64,000 nucleotides of DNA from Cheilinus undulatus (taxonomy: Eukaryota > Chordata > Actinopteri > Labriformes > Labridae). The notes under the pieces were generated by a model. That model was not told where the DNA came from and made no database searches. It saw nothing but the letters and a program-made list of their open reading frames with translations. Every line of letters starts with the position of its first letter. Positions within the stretch are counted from its first letter, which is position 1. Shown here one piece after another: positions 1-10,138 of this stretch. The DNA is taken from NCBI RefSeq assembly GCF_018320785.1, contig NC_054880.1, positions 1,127,738 through 1,191,737 of the forward strand, read 5' to 3'. A program made the position numbers and the translations under genes.

Positions 1-540
1 GTATAACTATTCTATAGTATAAACAAATTATGCATCACTCTTCTGCTTGTTACCGTAACATCTTACAATACGTGTATAAACCATGATTATGTAAGATGAT
101 GCACATCACTCTGTAAACTTTTTCAAACTTTCCAAACTTTCTGCTACGTCCAGCCAATGATGAGGTGTGCACTGTGTCACTCCGCCCAGTGGTTTACTCG
201 GAAAGTAGTTCAGAGTATTTGCTTCATGTGTGGTAATGTTACATAATTATACGTTATTTCATAGCGTGGTGAATGTGCAGGTCACAACTTGTCCACAGGA
301 GCGTTTTGGAGTTGCTGGATTGTATGTTTGATGAATTTGATGAGGGGAAGCAAAAAATACCGTCTGTCTCCATAGCGTTAGCTGAGCAGCTGGTATACCA
401 GTCCCCCAGATCTAGAAACAGCTTGCACTGACAACTAAAGCAAACAAACCTTTTATTAAGAAGAATTATGGCAATGGGCGATTTTGCCAAAACGTTGAAG
501 TATCCCTTTAAACTCTCAGAAATGTGGAGGTAGCAGATAG
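1..540. other. Unassigned sequence inside intron 3 of gene E
   Basis: I see no exon or recognised repeat here. Similarity to the corresponding intron of gene D begins near 540 and is lost to the left, so this stretch is probably an insertion or diverged intron. Exons 4-6 of gene E should lie further left, beyond the window. Confidence 0.4.
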
Positions 541-659
541 AAAATCTGACATCTTGACCTGATCTGGCGCCTACATGGCCGACACTGCACGGTCAGATTT
601 AAAGGAGTTGTTCAAAAATATTTACACAATTCAGTTGCATTTTTGTTTCAACATTCTTA

Positions 660-1308
660 GGGTGAATCCCATTTCTACCCCTTAACCCTTCCCCTTATAC
701 CTTTGTGTACCTCTTCCCCTTGCCCCTTGAAACAAATTGATAAGTGGTAGGGGTGAAACCCGTCCTTTAAGAAACGAGACGCCACTTGATTGCTGTTGAT
801 CATCACACATTGCTGATAAACAGCTGCGTCATCAGAGGTGACTATAAAGCTTTGACCATCACATTCATACTGCGTTGATCTTCTCCACTTATTTATGCAA
901 TTAATAACACTCGTTTACACGTGTAGATAACAAAAATACAATAAACTTAAATCCTCCGTGGCTATAGATTAAATTTATGAGAAAATACAACTGTTGTGTT
1001 TTCTATAATCATTATGCCGAAAATATTTTTAATTTTTATCTTCATTATTTTTTCATTTATGCGTCTCCTTTGTAGTCTGTTGTGCCATTTCGCAATTGAA
1101 CGCAGTGGATGGAGGGGAAATTCATCATACCCCTTGGTTTCAAGTGTGTTCCTGAAAAATCTTTGTTTAAAGGGCTATGTAGCCCTTAGCCCTTGGCCCT
1201 ACCCCTCGATTCAGAAGAGAATTGGGACACGACTTCACCTGATGTGAATGCCCAAAACCAAGGGGCAGGGCTAAGATAAGGGCTTAGGGATAGAAATGGG
1301 ATTCATCC
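660..1308. mobile_element. Non-autonomous Harbinger-like MITE, 649 bp
   Basis: The terminal inverted repeats read GGGTGAATCCCATTTCTA on the left and GGATGAATCCCATTTCTA from the right. They continue into CCCT-rich subterminal sequence. A TTA triplet flanks both ends (657-659 and 1309-1311). The homologous intron of gene D (around 48500) lacks the element and has a single TTAG at that point, which serves as an empty site. A 3-bp TTA duplication is typical of PIF/Harbinger elements. No transposase is encoded; short reading frames inside are not supported. Confidence 0.8.
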
Positions 1309-1375
1309 TTAGACTCACTGACTTCCAGAACCAGCATTTTAAACCTTCAGTGTCATGTCAGATCACGTGGCTTAC

Positions 1376-3452
1376 TTTCCATATGTGCAACGCCATCCTC
1401 AACAGATATCGATACTTTGGCTTTCGAGGAATAGCAAGTTCCATTCCTGGAAAAAGAGAGAAAGTAAAATATTTAGAGTTCATACAGGTTCAGGTTGGAT
1501 TTTAGAGTTAGAAAGATTCTCTGTAAACTGTTGTGACTTAGCAGTTCAGCTTTTAAAGCTAGACAGAGAAATTAAGTAAGTTGGAGAGTCTATCCTCTCA
1601 GGCCCTGCCCTCCCCTCTTTTCCCTGTCTCCTTTTGTGGAATGTGCTACAGTCATCGGATTATGAATACCTTTTGTCAGTTTAGACATTAATATCTTGTC
1701 TTTGTGCTGTTGCGTTCCACTGTCCCAGATTTTTTGATATTCTTGTTTGTGATATGTGAGTAACTGATGTAATCATTCTGTAGATTATCGTATCAATTTG
1801 TAGATTATCACCACCATTTGGTGCTGGAAGAGCTTTACAGTGCATCTAGAAAGAACCCAGGAAAAAGAATATGAACTGATTGTTATATACTCACATCCTG
1901 TTTCTTTGGATCATGGCGAGGTCATTTGGGCCTGCTGGTCCCTGAGTCACGTTCATCCAGGAGCTCTGCATAATCTTCAGGATGGCGTTCAGGTCCTTAT
2001 GATCAGTGTAACCCATGATGGTGTGCATCTTACCATGGAACTGGAAGACGCCAGTGAAAAAGTCTCAGAAATTTTATTTATTTACAGAAATAGAAATACA
2101 GATTTTTTTTTTTTTTATATATATATAAGCCATTTGGACCCATGCCAAAATCCCAACAGGAAGTCTACCAGCTCTGCCCCAATTTCACAAGAACTCAATT
2201 ATTTTGGACAATTACACACTGAAAACTGATGTGGAGATCATTCAGTGATCTTCAGAATGTTATGGCAACACGTCAGTGTCACACTGAACACGCCCACATG
2301 AAAACGTGTCATCATGGCGCCCCCTACTGCCAACAGGAAGTGATGCAAATGGGTAATTTCTGCATTGGTCTTAGTGTGTTGAACCTATCATGCTCTGATT
2401 TTTACATGAAGTCCCCAGTATCTGTCCCTACATTGACATGGTCCATTAACAGACACCCCAGTGGTCATGTCCACCATTTTGATCCTTCGCCATTAGACAG
2501 GAAGTGGGTCAATTCTGTGTTATACTTACTGTGTTGAACCTATAATGCTCTAATTTTCACCTGAATTCATCAATAGCTCTCCTAATGTTGACATGACTCA
2601 TTAACAGATGCTCCAGTGGCCATGTTTATCCTTCGCCATTGGACAGGAAGTGGGTGTAACTCTCAAATGAAACACCTGATGCCCTTCAAATTTCACATGT
2701 ATGATCAGGGTCTGCCTCTCTACAAATTTCAATGTTCATTTCATGGATGTGCTATAGCGCCCCCTACTGTAAGATGCCATTAGTACATCCACAATAAAAA
2801 TTCCAATATTTTTATGATTTTACATGATAAATAGTCCTTCTTTTATCACCTTACATATCAACATCCACCTCTGACATACTGCCACCTACTGTTGAGGGGC
2901 AGTACTACCCCATAAACAAAGTGCACTGTGCTGATTTTTTTTAAATGTAATGACGCTCAAAGGAGGATTGCCCTGGTCTCCCTACCGTGCAGCAGCACAC
3001 TAAAGGGGTTTGCATACACCCCACTAGTGCCACACACTGGTGTTTGCATCACGCCCCGATATGTGCCGGGGTGCGAGGGCCCTTCAGTGCTGCTTGCAGC
3101 CCTAGTTATTACTATTATTGTTATTATAACAATTAGTAGACTTGAATCAATCTTATAAGTCAACATTAAAAAATTTGTTAAAATCTATTTTTTCAAATCT
3201 TTTCAGTAGATTCAAATCTATTTTGCTCTGTAAAACTTATAAATGAATTTCAGAGAAATAGTCTGTACAGGGGAGACGGAGCAAAATTCACAAAGGTAAA
3301 ATAGAGTGCACCTTTACTAGGTAGGTAATCCTTAGTTATAGTGCAACAGATATTGGTAAAAATGTTCATGAAATAACCACAAATATATAAAAATACAAAT
3401 TTTAATCAAATTTCAACTGTCAATTTGAACCAATTCTCTCTCTTCTTATATA

Positions 3453-3487
<35 letters not shown>

Positions 3488-3968
3488 GTACCACAGGTCT
3501 TTAAATAAAAGTCAGATTGCCAGTTGATTTCCATATGCAAGGCATGAACGAACATGGACTGAAATCAGCTAGCTTTTAATTGTCGTAAATCTTAACTAAA
3601 CATTTGGCCTGATGATGTGTCAACGGTCAGAGCTAATGCATAGTTTTGCAAAGTCTTAATGAAGCTTGCTACGTTTGATGATGGCTTAGCCTTATACCAT
3701 AGTTGAAGTTTAGCTAAATTCTTTAAACCTTTAATTTAATACCAATGCTATGAATCTGTAGGTCAGTCTTCATTACACTGCAAACTGCTTAAAATCTTCA
3801 ATGCACATACTTATTAAAGACTAAGACAAGAAGCTGCAGAGGGCTTACCTCTGCACCTCCAGTCATTTGCTTTGGCTTGATCAAGGGTTCACATTCTTCA
3901 GGCGTCAGAGCCGAGCTTCCCAGGAACAGGCACACTGCCAGGAGAAGAGAGCTGAATCGCAGGTCCAT
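1376..3968 (-). CDS. Gene E: type II lipocalin (PSTBP/A1AG-like), partial, exons 1-3
   Basis: Secreted lipocalin-fold carrier, presumably binding small hydrophobic ligands in plasma. Exons on the minus strand: 1 = 3968-3849 (40 codons), 2 = 2040-1895 (146 bp), 3 = 1446-1376 (71 bp); all have GT/AG borders, with intron phases 0, 2, 1. Exon 1 opens MDLRFSSLLLAVCLFLGSSA, a signal peptide, followed by LTPEECEPLI with the conserved N-terminal Cys. Exon 2 begins FHGKMHTIMGYTD, where G-K-M replaces the lipocalin G-x-W. Exon 3 begins NGTCYSSKA, an N-glycosylation site next to a conserved Cys. Exons 4-6 are outside the window. The gene closely resembles gene D in exons, introns and promoter. Intron 1 holds an insertion of about 1.65 kb (2103-3765) that D lacks, and intron 3 holds a MITE. 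No disabling change is visible in the part seen. Confidence 0.82.
2103..3765. repeat. Insertion in gene E intron 1 with tandem and interspersed repeat debris
   Basis: This stretch is absent from gene D, whose intron 1 joins the two flanks almost directly. It contains two imperfect copies of a unit of about 150 bp (about 2395-2540 and 2545-2690), both ending near CGCCATTAGACAGGAAGTGG-like sequence. GCGCCCCCTACTG-type motifs recur around 2315 and 2757. The rest is AT-rich sequence and a GT run. It resembles the tail of a retrotransposon or a short satellite, but I cannot name the family. No gene is seen. Confidence 0.55.
3455..3485. repeat. (GT)n microsatellite
   Basis: An uninterrupted run of about fourteen TG dinucleotides, preceded by TATATATGTA. 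Confidence 0.95.
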
Positions 3969-4023
3969 GATGTTGGGCTTCAGAGTAAACCAGGAGATAA
4001 AAGACTCTCAGAGTCATTCAGCC

Positions 4024-4030
4024 TTTTATA
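4024..4030 (-). promoter_or_regulatory. TATA box of gene E
   Basis: TATAAAA on the minus strand, 56 bp upstream of the gene E start codon. Gene D has the same motif at the same distance. Confidence 0.75.
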
Positions 4031-4322
4031 GAGAAATGAACGGCTCAGTTACAAGGTTCTTCCAGTATCCACTATCTACACATGGGAGGGGGGGTTCTGG
4101 TACAGTTTGTTTTTGTAATGCACAAATAAACAGAGCGCTACTATCATTACATGATCACCTCACTCCAGCCAAAACAAACACTGACTCATGGACTCACCTT
4201 GGGGCTGTGACTTCCTAAAAATCATTGATTACCAGCCCACATATTCTGCACTCAGGTCATAGTTCACGGTAAGGCAAGACAGTGAGAATGTTTAATATGT
4301 CTGGGTAAGGGTCCTTATTTTA

Positions 4323-4482
4323 GAATATTTTGTTGGGGTCTATTAGATAGGACAGCCAAAAAGAGACAGGAAATATGAGGGTAGAGAGTCAGGACAGATC
4401 AAACATGTCCCAAGACCGGGACCACATACACAGGACTCAGAGCCTGTTCTACTAACTGAGCTAAATTGGTACCAGATAAGGT
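4323..4482 (-). mobile_element. tRNA-derived SINE with 11-bp target duplication
   Basis: On the minus strand it contains an A-box-like TTTAGCTCAGTTAG, a degenerate B-box region, and a tail ending CTGTCCTATCTAATAG. TCCTTATTTTA occurs directly on both sides (4312-4322 and 4483-4493), as expected for LINE-assisted insertion. Related copies lie at about 29510, 40072 and 49980. Confidence 0.75.
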
Positions 4483-4509
4483 TCCTTATTTTAAAAATGT
4501 AATGTGACA

Positions 4510-5190
4510 AGGTTCTATGGTGGCCTAGAAGTGCAATACAAAATTACAAAGTCTGAAACGCTTCTACAAAGCTTGAAATAAATTTACATTAACAAAATTG
4601 TTTTTACATGATAGCAAACACTTTAACAAATTATGAAACACATTTGCTAGTACATTTTTACTTTCAAATAAATGTACAAAACTCAAAAACTAAAGTCTGA
4701 CACACTTACAAAGATAAGAAAACGCAGATAATAATATAAAACATTCATTAGCAAAACACTTGTACACATGACGTAACACATTTACATTTGACAGCAAAAT
4801 TGACAAAATTTTGATACATTACAAAATCTGAAACACATTGCTTGAAACAAATTTACATTGACAAATTACAAATTTACAAAGTCTGAAACACTTAACATGG
4901 TTAAAATACATTTAAATTCACCCAAAAAAAAAAAAAAAAAAAATTCAAAAAACAAATCTACATCAGCAAATTGCATTTTACAAAACACATTCACAAAGTC
5001 CAGGACAAAATTACAAAATGTTGAAACACTTTAACCAAAGCTAAAAAACAAACAAACAAACAAACAAAAAAAAAAAACAGTAATGCAAACATTTTTACAT
5101 CTCATCAAACTAACATTAGCAAAACACAACTGAGTAAACACATTTATATTTTACAAAACAATACTGTTTACCAATTTACAAATGACGATA
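4510..5190. repeat. Left arm of fold-back repeat, copy 1
   Basis: Degenerate tandem units rich in TTACAAAGTCTGAAACACTT and GCTTGAAACAAATTTACATT. The reverse-complement version occurs at 8570-8960, so the two form the arms of a large inverted repeat. The same structure, without the piggyBac inside, lies at 50160-52740 next to gene D. Confidence 0.75.
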
Positions 5191-5426
5191 TCGCACAGAG
5201 GGGGAGTGTACATAATGCCAGAAGTCACCCTGGAGTTGGTTTATAGAGATTTCTTATCAGCTTTTTGGTGCAGAGGGGCATTCAGAGTGTCTTCTATGGA
5301 GTTCATAGTGAATGAGTTGTGTTTTTTTTTTTTTTTTTGTCTCATGGAAACAACCTGAGACCCTTAATGCAATTCTGTATGTATCTCATGACAACAACGT
5401 AAAAAGTGTCAGCGCACTTTGGAAAA

Positions 5427-7834
5427 TGCCGGTTCCACGGAAAAACTCACAGTTACAGAAGCCTTGATGGTTCTCATGGACTCAGACTCTGACAATTCAA
5501 TTTATGGTATACAGTCGGAAGAATATTCGAGTGACAGTGACGGAGAAAGTGGAGGTGAGGCAGACGGTGGAGGAGGCGGGAAAAAAAGTTAAATGCAGTG
5601 GCGGACATGGAGATGGGGGAGACGGCGGCGACTCCAGGGGAACAGAGAGACGCGGTGGCGAACACGGAGATAAGGGAGATGGCGGAGACATTTTTCGTGG
5701 CCATGCCAGGGAAAAATAGATGACCAGACGTGGGACAAGACAAAAGGCATTTAGTCGTTATCTGGAAGACAGGAAGTTCAGATTGTGTCTCTTTGGACAC
5801 GGACTGGAGGGATTTAAGACATAGACCTCGTTCTCAGCTCCCAAATACCAGAGGTACAAGTGGTAAGAAATTATTTTGTTTGGCTTTTGTATAAATAAAT
5901 AAATACGTGCATACATGGATAGATACATGCATAGATAGATAAACAAATATATTCAAACACACATACACAGATAGATAAATAGTTAAATACATATACACAG
6001 ATACACAGATAGATAAATAGTTAAATACATATACACAGATACACAGATAGATAAATAGTTAAATACATATACACAGATAGATAAATAGGTAAATAAATAT
6101 ATTCATACACACATACACAGATAAATGGATAAATACATACATACACAGATAGATGTTCATATGATTATTTACAGATCAAACAAAGCAACAAGGAAGAAAA
6201 CACGGTCGAACACGAGGGCGTGGTGCAGCCAGTCAACAAGCGAGGGCCCCTGACCATCATCCAGCTGCAGTTCCCGGACCTAGTATGAGTGGCTTGAAAA
6301 GGACTAGCAACCAGTAATATTCCTTTCACTCAGAGCCCTGGGCCTGTCAATGCGGCTGGAGCTCTTGATTCAGAGCAGCCAGTTGATTTTGCAGAGTTGT
6401 TTATTTCTGATGAACTTGTGCAGAACATTGTTGACCAGACTAGCCTATAAGCAGATCAGTGTAATTCAAGCTGAAACTGATGCCTCACATCATGCTCGTA
6501 TTCATGCATGGAAACCAGTAACAGTGTCAGAAATGAAAACCTTCCTGGGGCTGTTTTTTCTTACTGGTATCACTCGTAAGCCTGACCTTGAAATGTACTG
6601 GTCAACAGATGAAATGTTAGCTAACCCCGACTTCAGCAAGTGCATGTCTCACAACAGATTTGAAAATATTTGGCGATTTCTTCCCTTCAGTGATAACAAA
6701 TCAAGGCCAACCAACAGTCAGGACAAGCTTTACATAGTCCGCCCCGTTCTAGATTACCTTCTATCTAAATTTTGAGAAATGTATCAACACAAACATTTGC
6801 ATTGATGAGGGAGTACTTCTATGGCGTGGGCGCCTGGCTTTCAAGGTGTACAATCCCCAAACACCTATCAAATATGGTATCAAGTCCTACATTATTTGTG
6901 TCTCTGAGACAGGGTACTGTTTTAATATAAAACCCTACTGTGGAGAAAGTGCTCCACTAGGAGACACAGTCGTCTCTCTTCTTGACCGTCTAGCAGGTCA
7001 TGGCTACAGGTTGATCATGGACAACTGTTACAACTCTGTTGCCCTGTGTGAGCGCCTTCTTGACCTGAATAACCATGTCTGTGGCACCCTTAGAAAGAAC
7101 AGAGGTGAGCCATCAGTTATTTGCGAGCTTGGAAATGCTGACCTCAGGAGAGAGGGAACACCAGTTGTTCGTCACAAAGAAAATGTCATGGTCTTAGCTT
7201 GGCGAGACAAACAGTGAAAATAGTGACAACATTCCATCAGAACAACATGGAGAACATCCTGGTATGGCAAAAAGGCCACAGAGAGAAGGTTCAGAAGCAA
7301 AAGCAAGCTTGTCTTGTTGAATGCAACAATGCAATGAATGGAGTTGACAAATTAGACCAAAACATTGCGTACTACCCCTTTGTCAGGAAGTCTCACAAGT
7401 GGTCAAAGAAAATGGTTACATATTTGTTTGAAATCAGCTTGTTCAATGCTTTTGGGCTTTACAAAACTATAACCCCACACGGCAAATGCAGCTCTCTGCT
7501 GTCATTCATTCAGAGTGTTGTATAGTCATGGACCAGCCAAGAACCAGTGAGACAGGCTGGTCTGGAAAGTGATGCTGAAGAGGTCAGGGATGCCCCTCTA
7601 GCTCAGAAGACCCCAAGAGCACCTTACAACACTGACCCTAGGAGGAGACTGGATGCCAATTTTGCAGCCCATCCACTTGTCCCCATCCTGCCAACACCGA
7701 AAAAAACAGCACCCCACCAGAAGATGCAGGGGTTGCAAAAGGAGACCTCATTCTACTGCAAAGGCTGTGGTGTCCCCTTACACTCTGGTGAATACTACAC
7801 AGTCTACCATTCAAAGGCACATTATAATGCTTGA
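5427..7834 (+). pseudogene. piggyBac (PGBD-like) transposase pseudogene
   Basis: Cut-and-paste DDD transposase, now inactive. The acidic Ser/Asp/Gly-rich N-terminus runs from about 5427 to 5862. A likely intron with GTAAGA and TTTACAG borders spans 5863-6174. The core continues from 6350 with AWKPVTVSEMKTFLGLFFLT, DLEMYWSTDEM and MSHNRFENIWRFLPFSDN. The three expected Asp residues are visible: in NICIDEGVLLWRG (about 6801), LIMDNCYNS (about 7018) and NGVDKLDQN (about 7346). A C-terminal Cys/His zinc finger, CKGCGVPLHSGEYY...YHSKAHY, ends at 7834. The reading frame changes near 6775 and near 7205, and stops occur at 5609, 6773 and 7523, so no full protein can be made. Confidence 0.85.
5885..6155. 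repeat. GATA/AAAT-rich tandem repeat inside the transposase intron
   Basis: Imperfect units containing ACACAGATAGATAAATAG and TTAAATACATATACACAG are repeated several times. This lies inside the inferred piggyBac intron. Confidence 0.8.
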
Positions 7835-8569
7835 ACAAACAACAATCACAATAAATCAATCCTAATCACAATCAGCCTTTCATAGTGTTGACATAAATAT
7901 ATTTATAAATATATTTTGTGCATTTGTTTCTTGTCCATTTGTTTTGGTTGAAATGAGCAATATGAATGTGTTTATAAAAAAGGCTGAATTGATGAATTGG
8001 ATGAATTATTATTGATTTTTGTAAATATGTAAAGTTGATAAGAAATCCGGTGCTTAGGAGATGTTTTGTGTAAAGTTTGATGTAAAGTTTTGGTGACCCC
8101 TAACATTTTGGGTAATGTTGGGATATCTTCAGCCCAAAAATAATAATAATTATTATTATTATTCTGTTTTGTTATTTTGAATACATTGTTACTATTTTAA
8201 ATGAGAAAGAGTCAAAAATGTAAATCTCACATCAGTTTTATCTTCATAATGAATGTCTTTGATAAAAAAGCTATTTTCTCAGTTTTTTTGTTCAAAATGT
8301 CTTTTTTCATGAAAATGACCAATATTCAAATGTTGATGACTCAAGAACGAATGAAGATAGAACAAAATAGTTCAAAGTAGTTTTTTTGTGTTTAAAAGCT
8401 GAAGTTCTGTTCTTTGGTTTGATGTATTCAGTCTCACATACCTCTAACAACATTTTCAATAGACCTTCAAAGATTAGTGGGTATGATCGAAAAGGCTGGC
8501 GCTGGCTGGCAACTTATTATTAACACTCTGGCGGGGAAAGAGTTAACTTTGCCTCCGCTCAGGTAAAAC

Positions 8570-8985
8570 TTATTCTTGCATTGCAAATGTTTTGTAAAAT
8601 GCACATTTGTTTCAGGTTTTTAAAAAGTGTTTCAGATTTTGTAATTTTTGAATTGGACTAGCAACGTTTTTTACTTATTTAAATAAAAAATTATAAAAAT
8701 GTTTTGTGAAATGTAAATTTGATTGAAGTTTGAGTTATTTGTTTAAAGTTTAAATATTTTGCATTGAACTTTCATGAATATTTTTTGAAAAACTTTCTTT
8801 GGGCATTTGTAAAGGTGTTTTGTTAATGTAATGTTTAATAATGAAATGTAAAAATGTTTTCATTAATGTAAATTTGTTTCAAGTTTTGAACAAGTGTTAC
8901 AGACTTTGTAAATTTCTATGGCCTTTTTGTGAATTTGTTTATTTAAAGTGTAGATATTTAGTGTTTTTCTATCTTTGTGGGAGAT
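8570..8985. repeat. Right arm of fold-back repeat, copy 1
   Basis: TTTGT-rich units such as TGTAAATTTGTTTCAAG and GTGTTACAGACTTTGTAAAT are the reverse complement of the left arm at 4510-5190. The arm is cut short at about 8985, where the LINE fragment begins. Confidence 0.7.
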
Positions 8986-8989
8986 ACTG

Positions 8990-9850
8990 GAGAGGAGTGA
9001 ATAACAGTAATCTAATCTGGAAAAGATGAAAGTGTGAATGAGCTTTTCCAGGCCCTGATGAGCCAGTTTTGTTTTTATTTTGGAGATGGTACATAGTTGA
9101 TAGAAGCAAGATTTTACAACTGTTTTCATGTGAGGATCAAATGAGAGATTATTGTCAAATAGCACACCTAAATCTGTTATTCTGTATTTAATGTAATGTA
9201 ATTCTGTGTTTTGTAAAACCAGAACTGAAACTGAACCTTGCGGTACACCACAGGCAGTGGTGGAGGTAGAGGAGGAGTGATTACCTATGGTGACTGCAAA
9301 GGTTTGCTCTAAAAGATAAGAATAAAACCAGCTAAGTTCAGTGTCTCTGATGCCCACCCAGTTTGTAAGAGGCTCTATTAAAATACTGTGGTCAATGGTG
9401 TCAAATGCTGCACTTAGATCTAGTAGAATTAAAATGGCTCCCACCCCTCTATCAGCGGCTAAAAATGAATCATTGGCCACCTTGAGGAGGGTGGTGGCCT
9501 GCTCTCAAGCCAGACTGGATGTTAAAAACATAACCTGTGAGACATAAAAGATAAAAGCTGTGTAGAAACCGCCTACTCTAAAACTTCAGATAATAAGGGA
9601 AACTTTGAAATGGGTCTAAAATGATTAAAATCAGAGGGGTCAAGTTGGGTGTCTTTAAAGAGGTTGGACCACAGAGTGTTTAAAAACAGAGAGGACCTTC
9701 TGCCAAGGAACTATTAATGACATAAAATACTGGCTCTAACCATGTTAAAAACCTCTTTGAGAAACTTGGTGGGAATAAAATTGAGGCTGCACGTAGTTGG
9801 CTTCATGTGGGATAGAATTTCAGCTAAAAATTACAGAGACACTGGTTCAA
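8990..9850 (-). mobile_element. L2/CR1-like LINE fragment (reverse transcriptase remnant)
   Basis: The minus strand encodes part of a non-LTR reverse transcriptase: ANDSFLAADRG, LILLDLSAAFDTIDHSIL, LSWFYSYL and CGVPQGSV. It then jumps to a more C-terminal part, DLGVLFDNNLSFDPHMK and FIFSRLDYCYSLLSS. The catalytic YADD block lies in the missing part, so there is an internal deletion. Upstream (higher coordinates, to about 9850) frame-broken traces of the same ORF continue. The motif style fits the L2/CR1 group; the clade call is inference. Not functional. Confidence 0.75.
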
Positions 9851-10069
9851 GACTACTAAAATGAGAAAAAATCTTTCTCCCTGGGTTAATATATGGGCTG
9901 GGGGTGTGATATTTTCCCTACTGTCCTTTACTTTGTCGTTAAAAGAAACTAAAAACGTCTCACATAATTCACAAGAAGCATGAATACATCTACATCCACA
10001 CTTTCTCTGTATTTGTTCAAGAAAAAGACACGCCACGCCTGACTTTGTTAGAAGTCACTTTCTGTTTCC

Positions 10070-10075
10070 TTTATT
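10070..10075 (-). promoter_or_regulatory. Poly(A) signal of gene A
   Basis: AATAAA on the minus strand, about 65 bp downstream of the gene A stop codon. Confidence 0.7.
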
Positions 10076-10138
10076 TTCACAGTTATAGTTGGAAACATAA
10101 ATTTCTGAACTTCATTGCCTCAGCTCAAGATTGACTTC

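Larger units (their letters stand above)
5365..8546 (+). mobile_element. Degenerate piggyBac element inserted in the fold-back repeat
   Basis: The right end reads GGCGGGGAAAGAGTTAA, ending at 8546. Its reverse complement starts TTAACTCTTTCCCCGCC, a piggyBac/Looper-like terminus at the TTAA target. In the paralogous locus near gene D, flanking sequence runs from CAACCTGAGACTCTTCATGC (51281) to TGCCTTTGCTC (51412) without the element, and that copy holds TTAA at 51406-51409. I could not find a matching left terminus, so the left border is approximate and the left end may be deleted. The transposase is broken (separate entry). Confidence 0.72.

Noticed and set aside
1840..2229. Plus-strand reading frame of 129 codons (similar one at 49085-49366)
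   Set aside because: Each is the antisense of lipocalin exon 2 and its intron edge; the minus-strand exon explains their resemblance.
2210..2960. Retrotransposon ORF in gene E intron 1
   Set aside because: The frames show no reverse-transcriptase or other motif; only repeated noncoding motifs are visible.
3877..4218. Plus-strand reading frames over 3877-4218 and 49520-49786 that resemble each other
   Set aside because: They are antisense to exon 1 of genes E and D.
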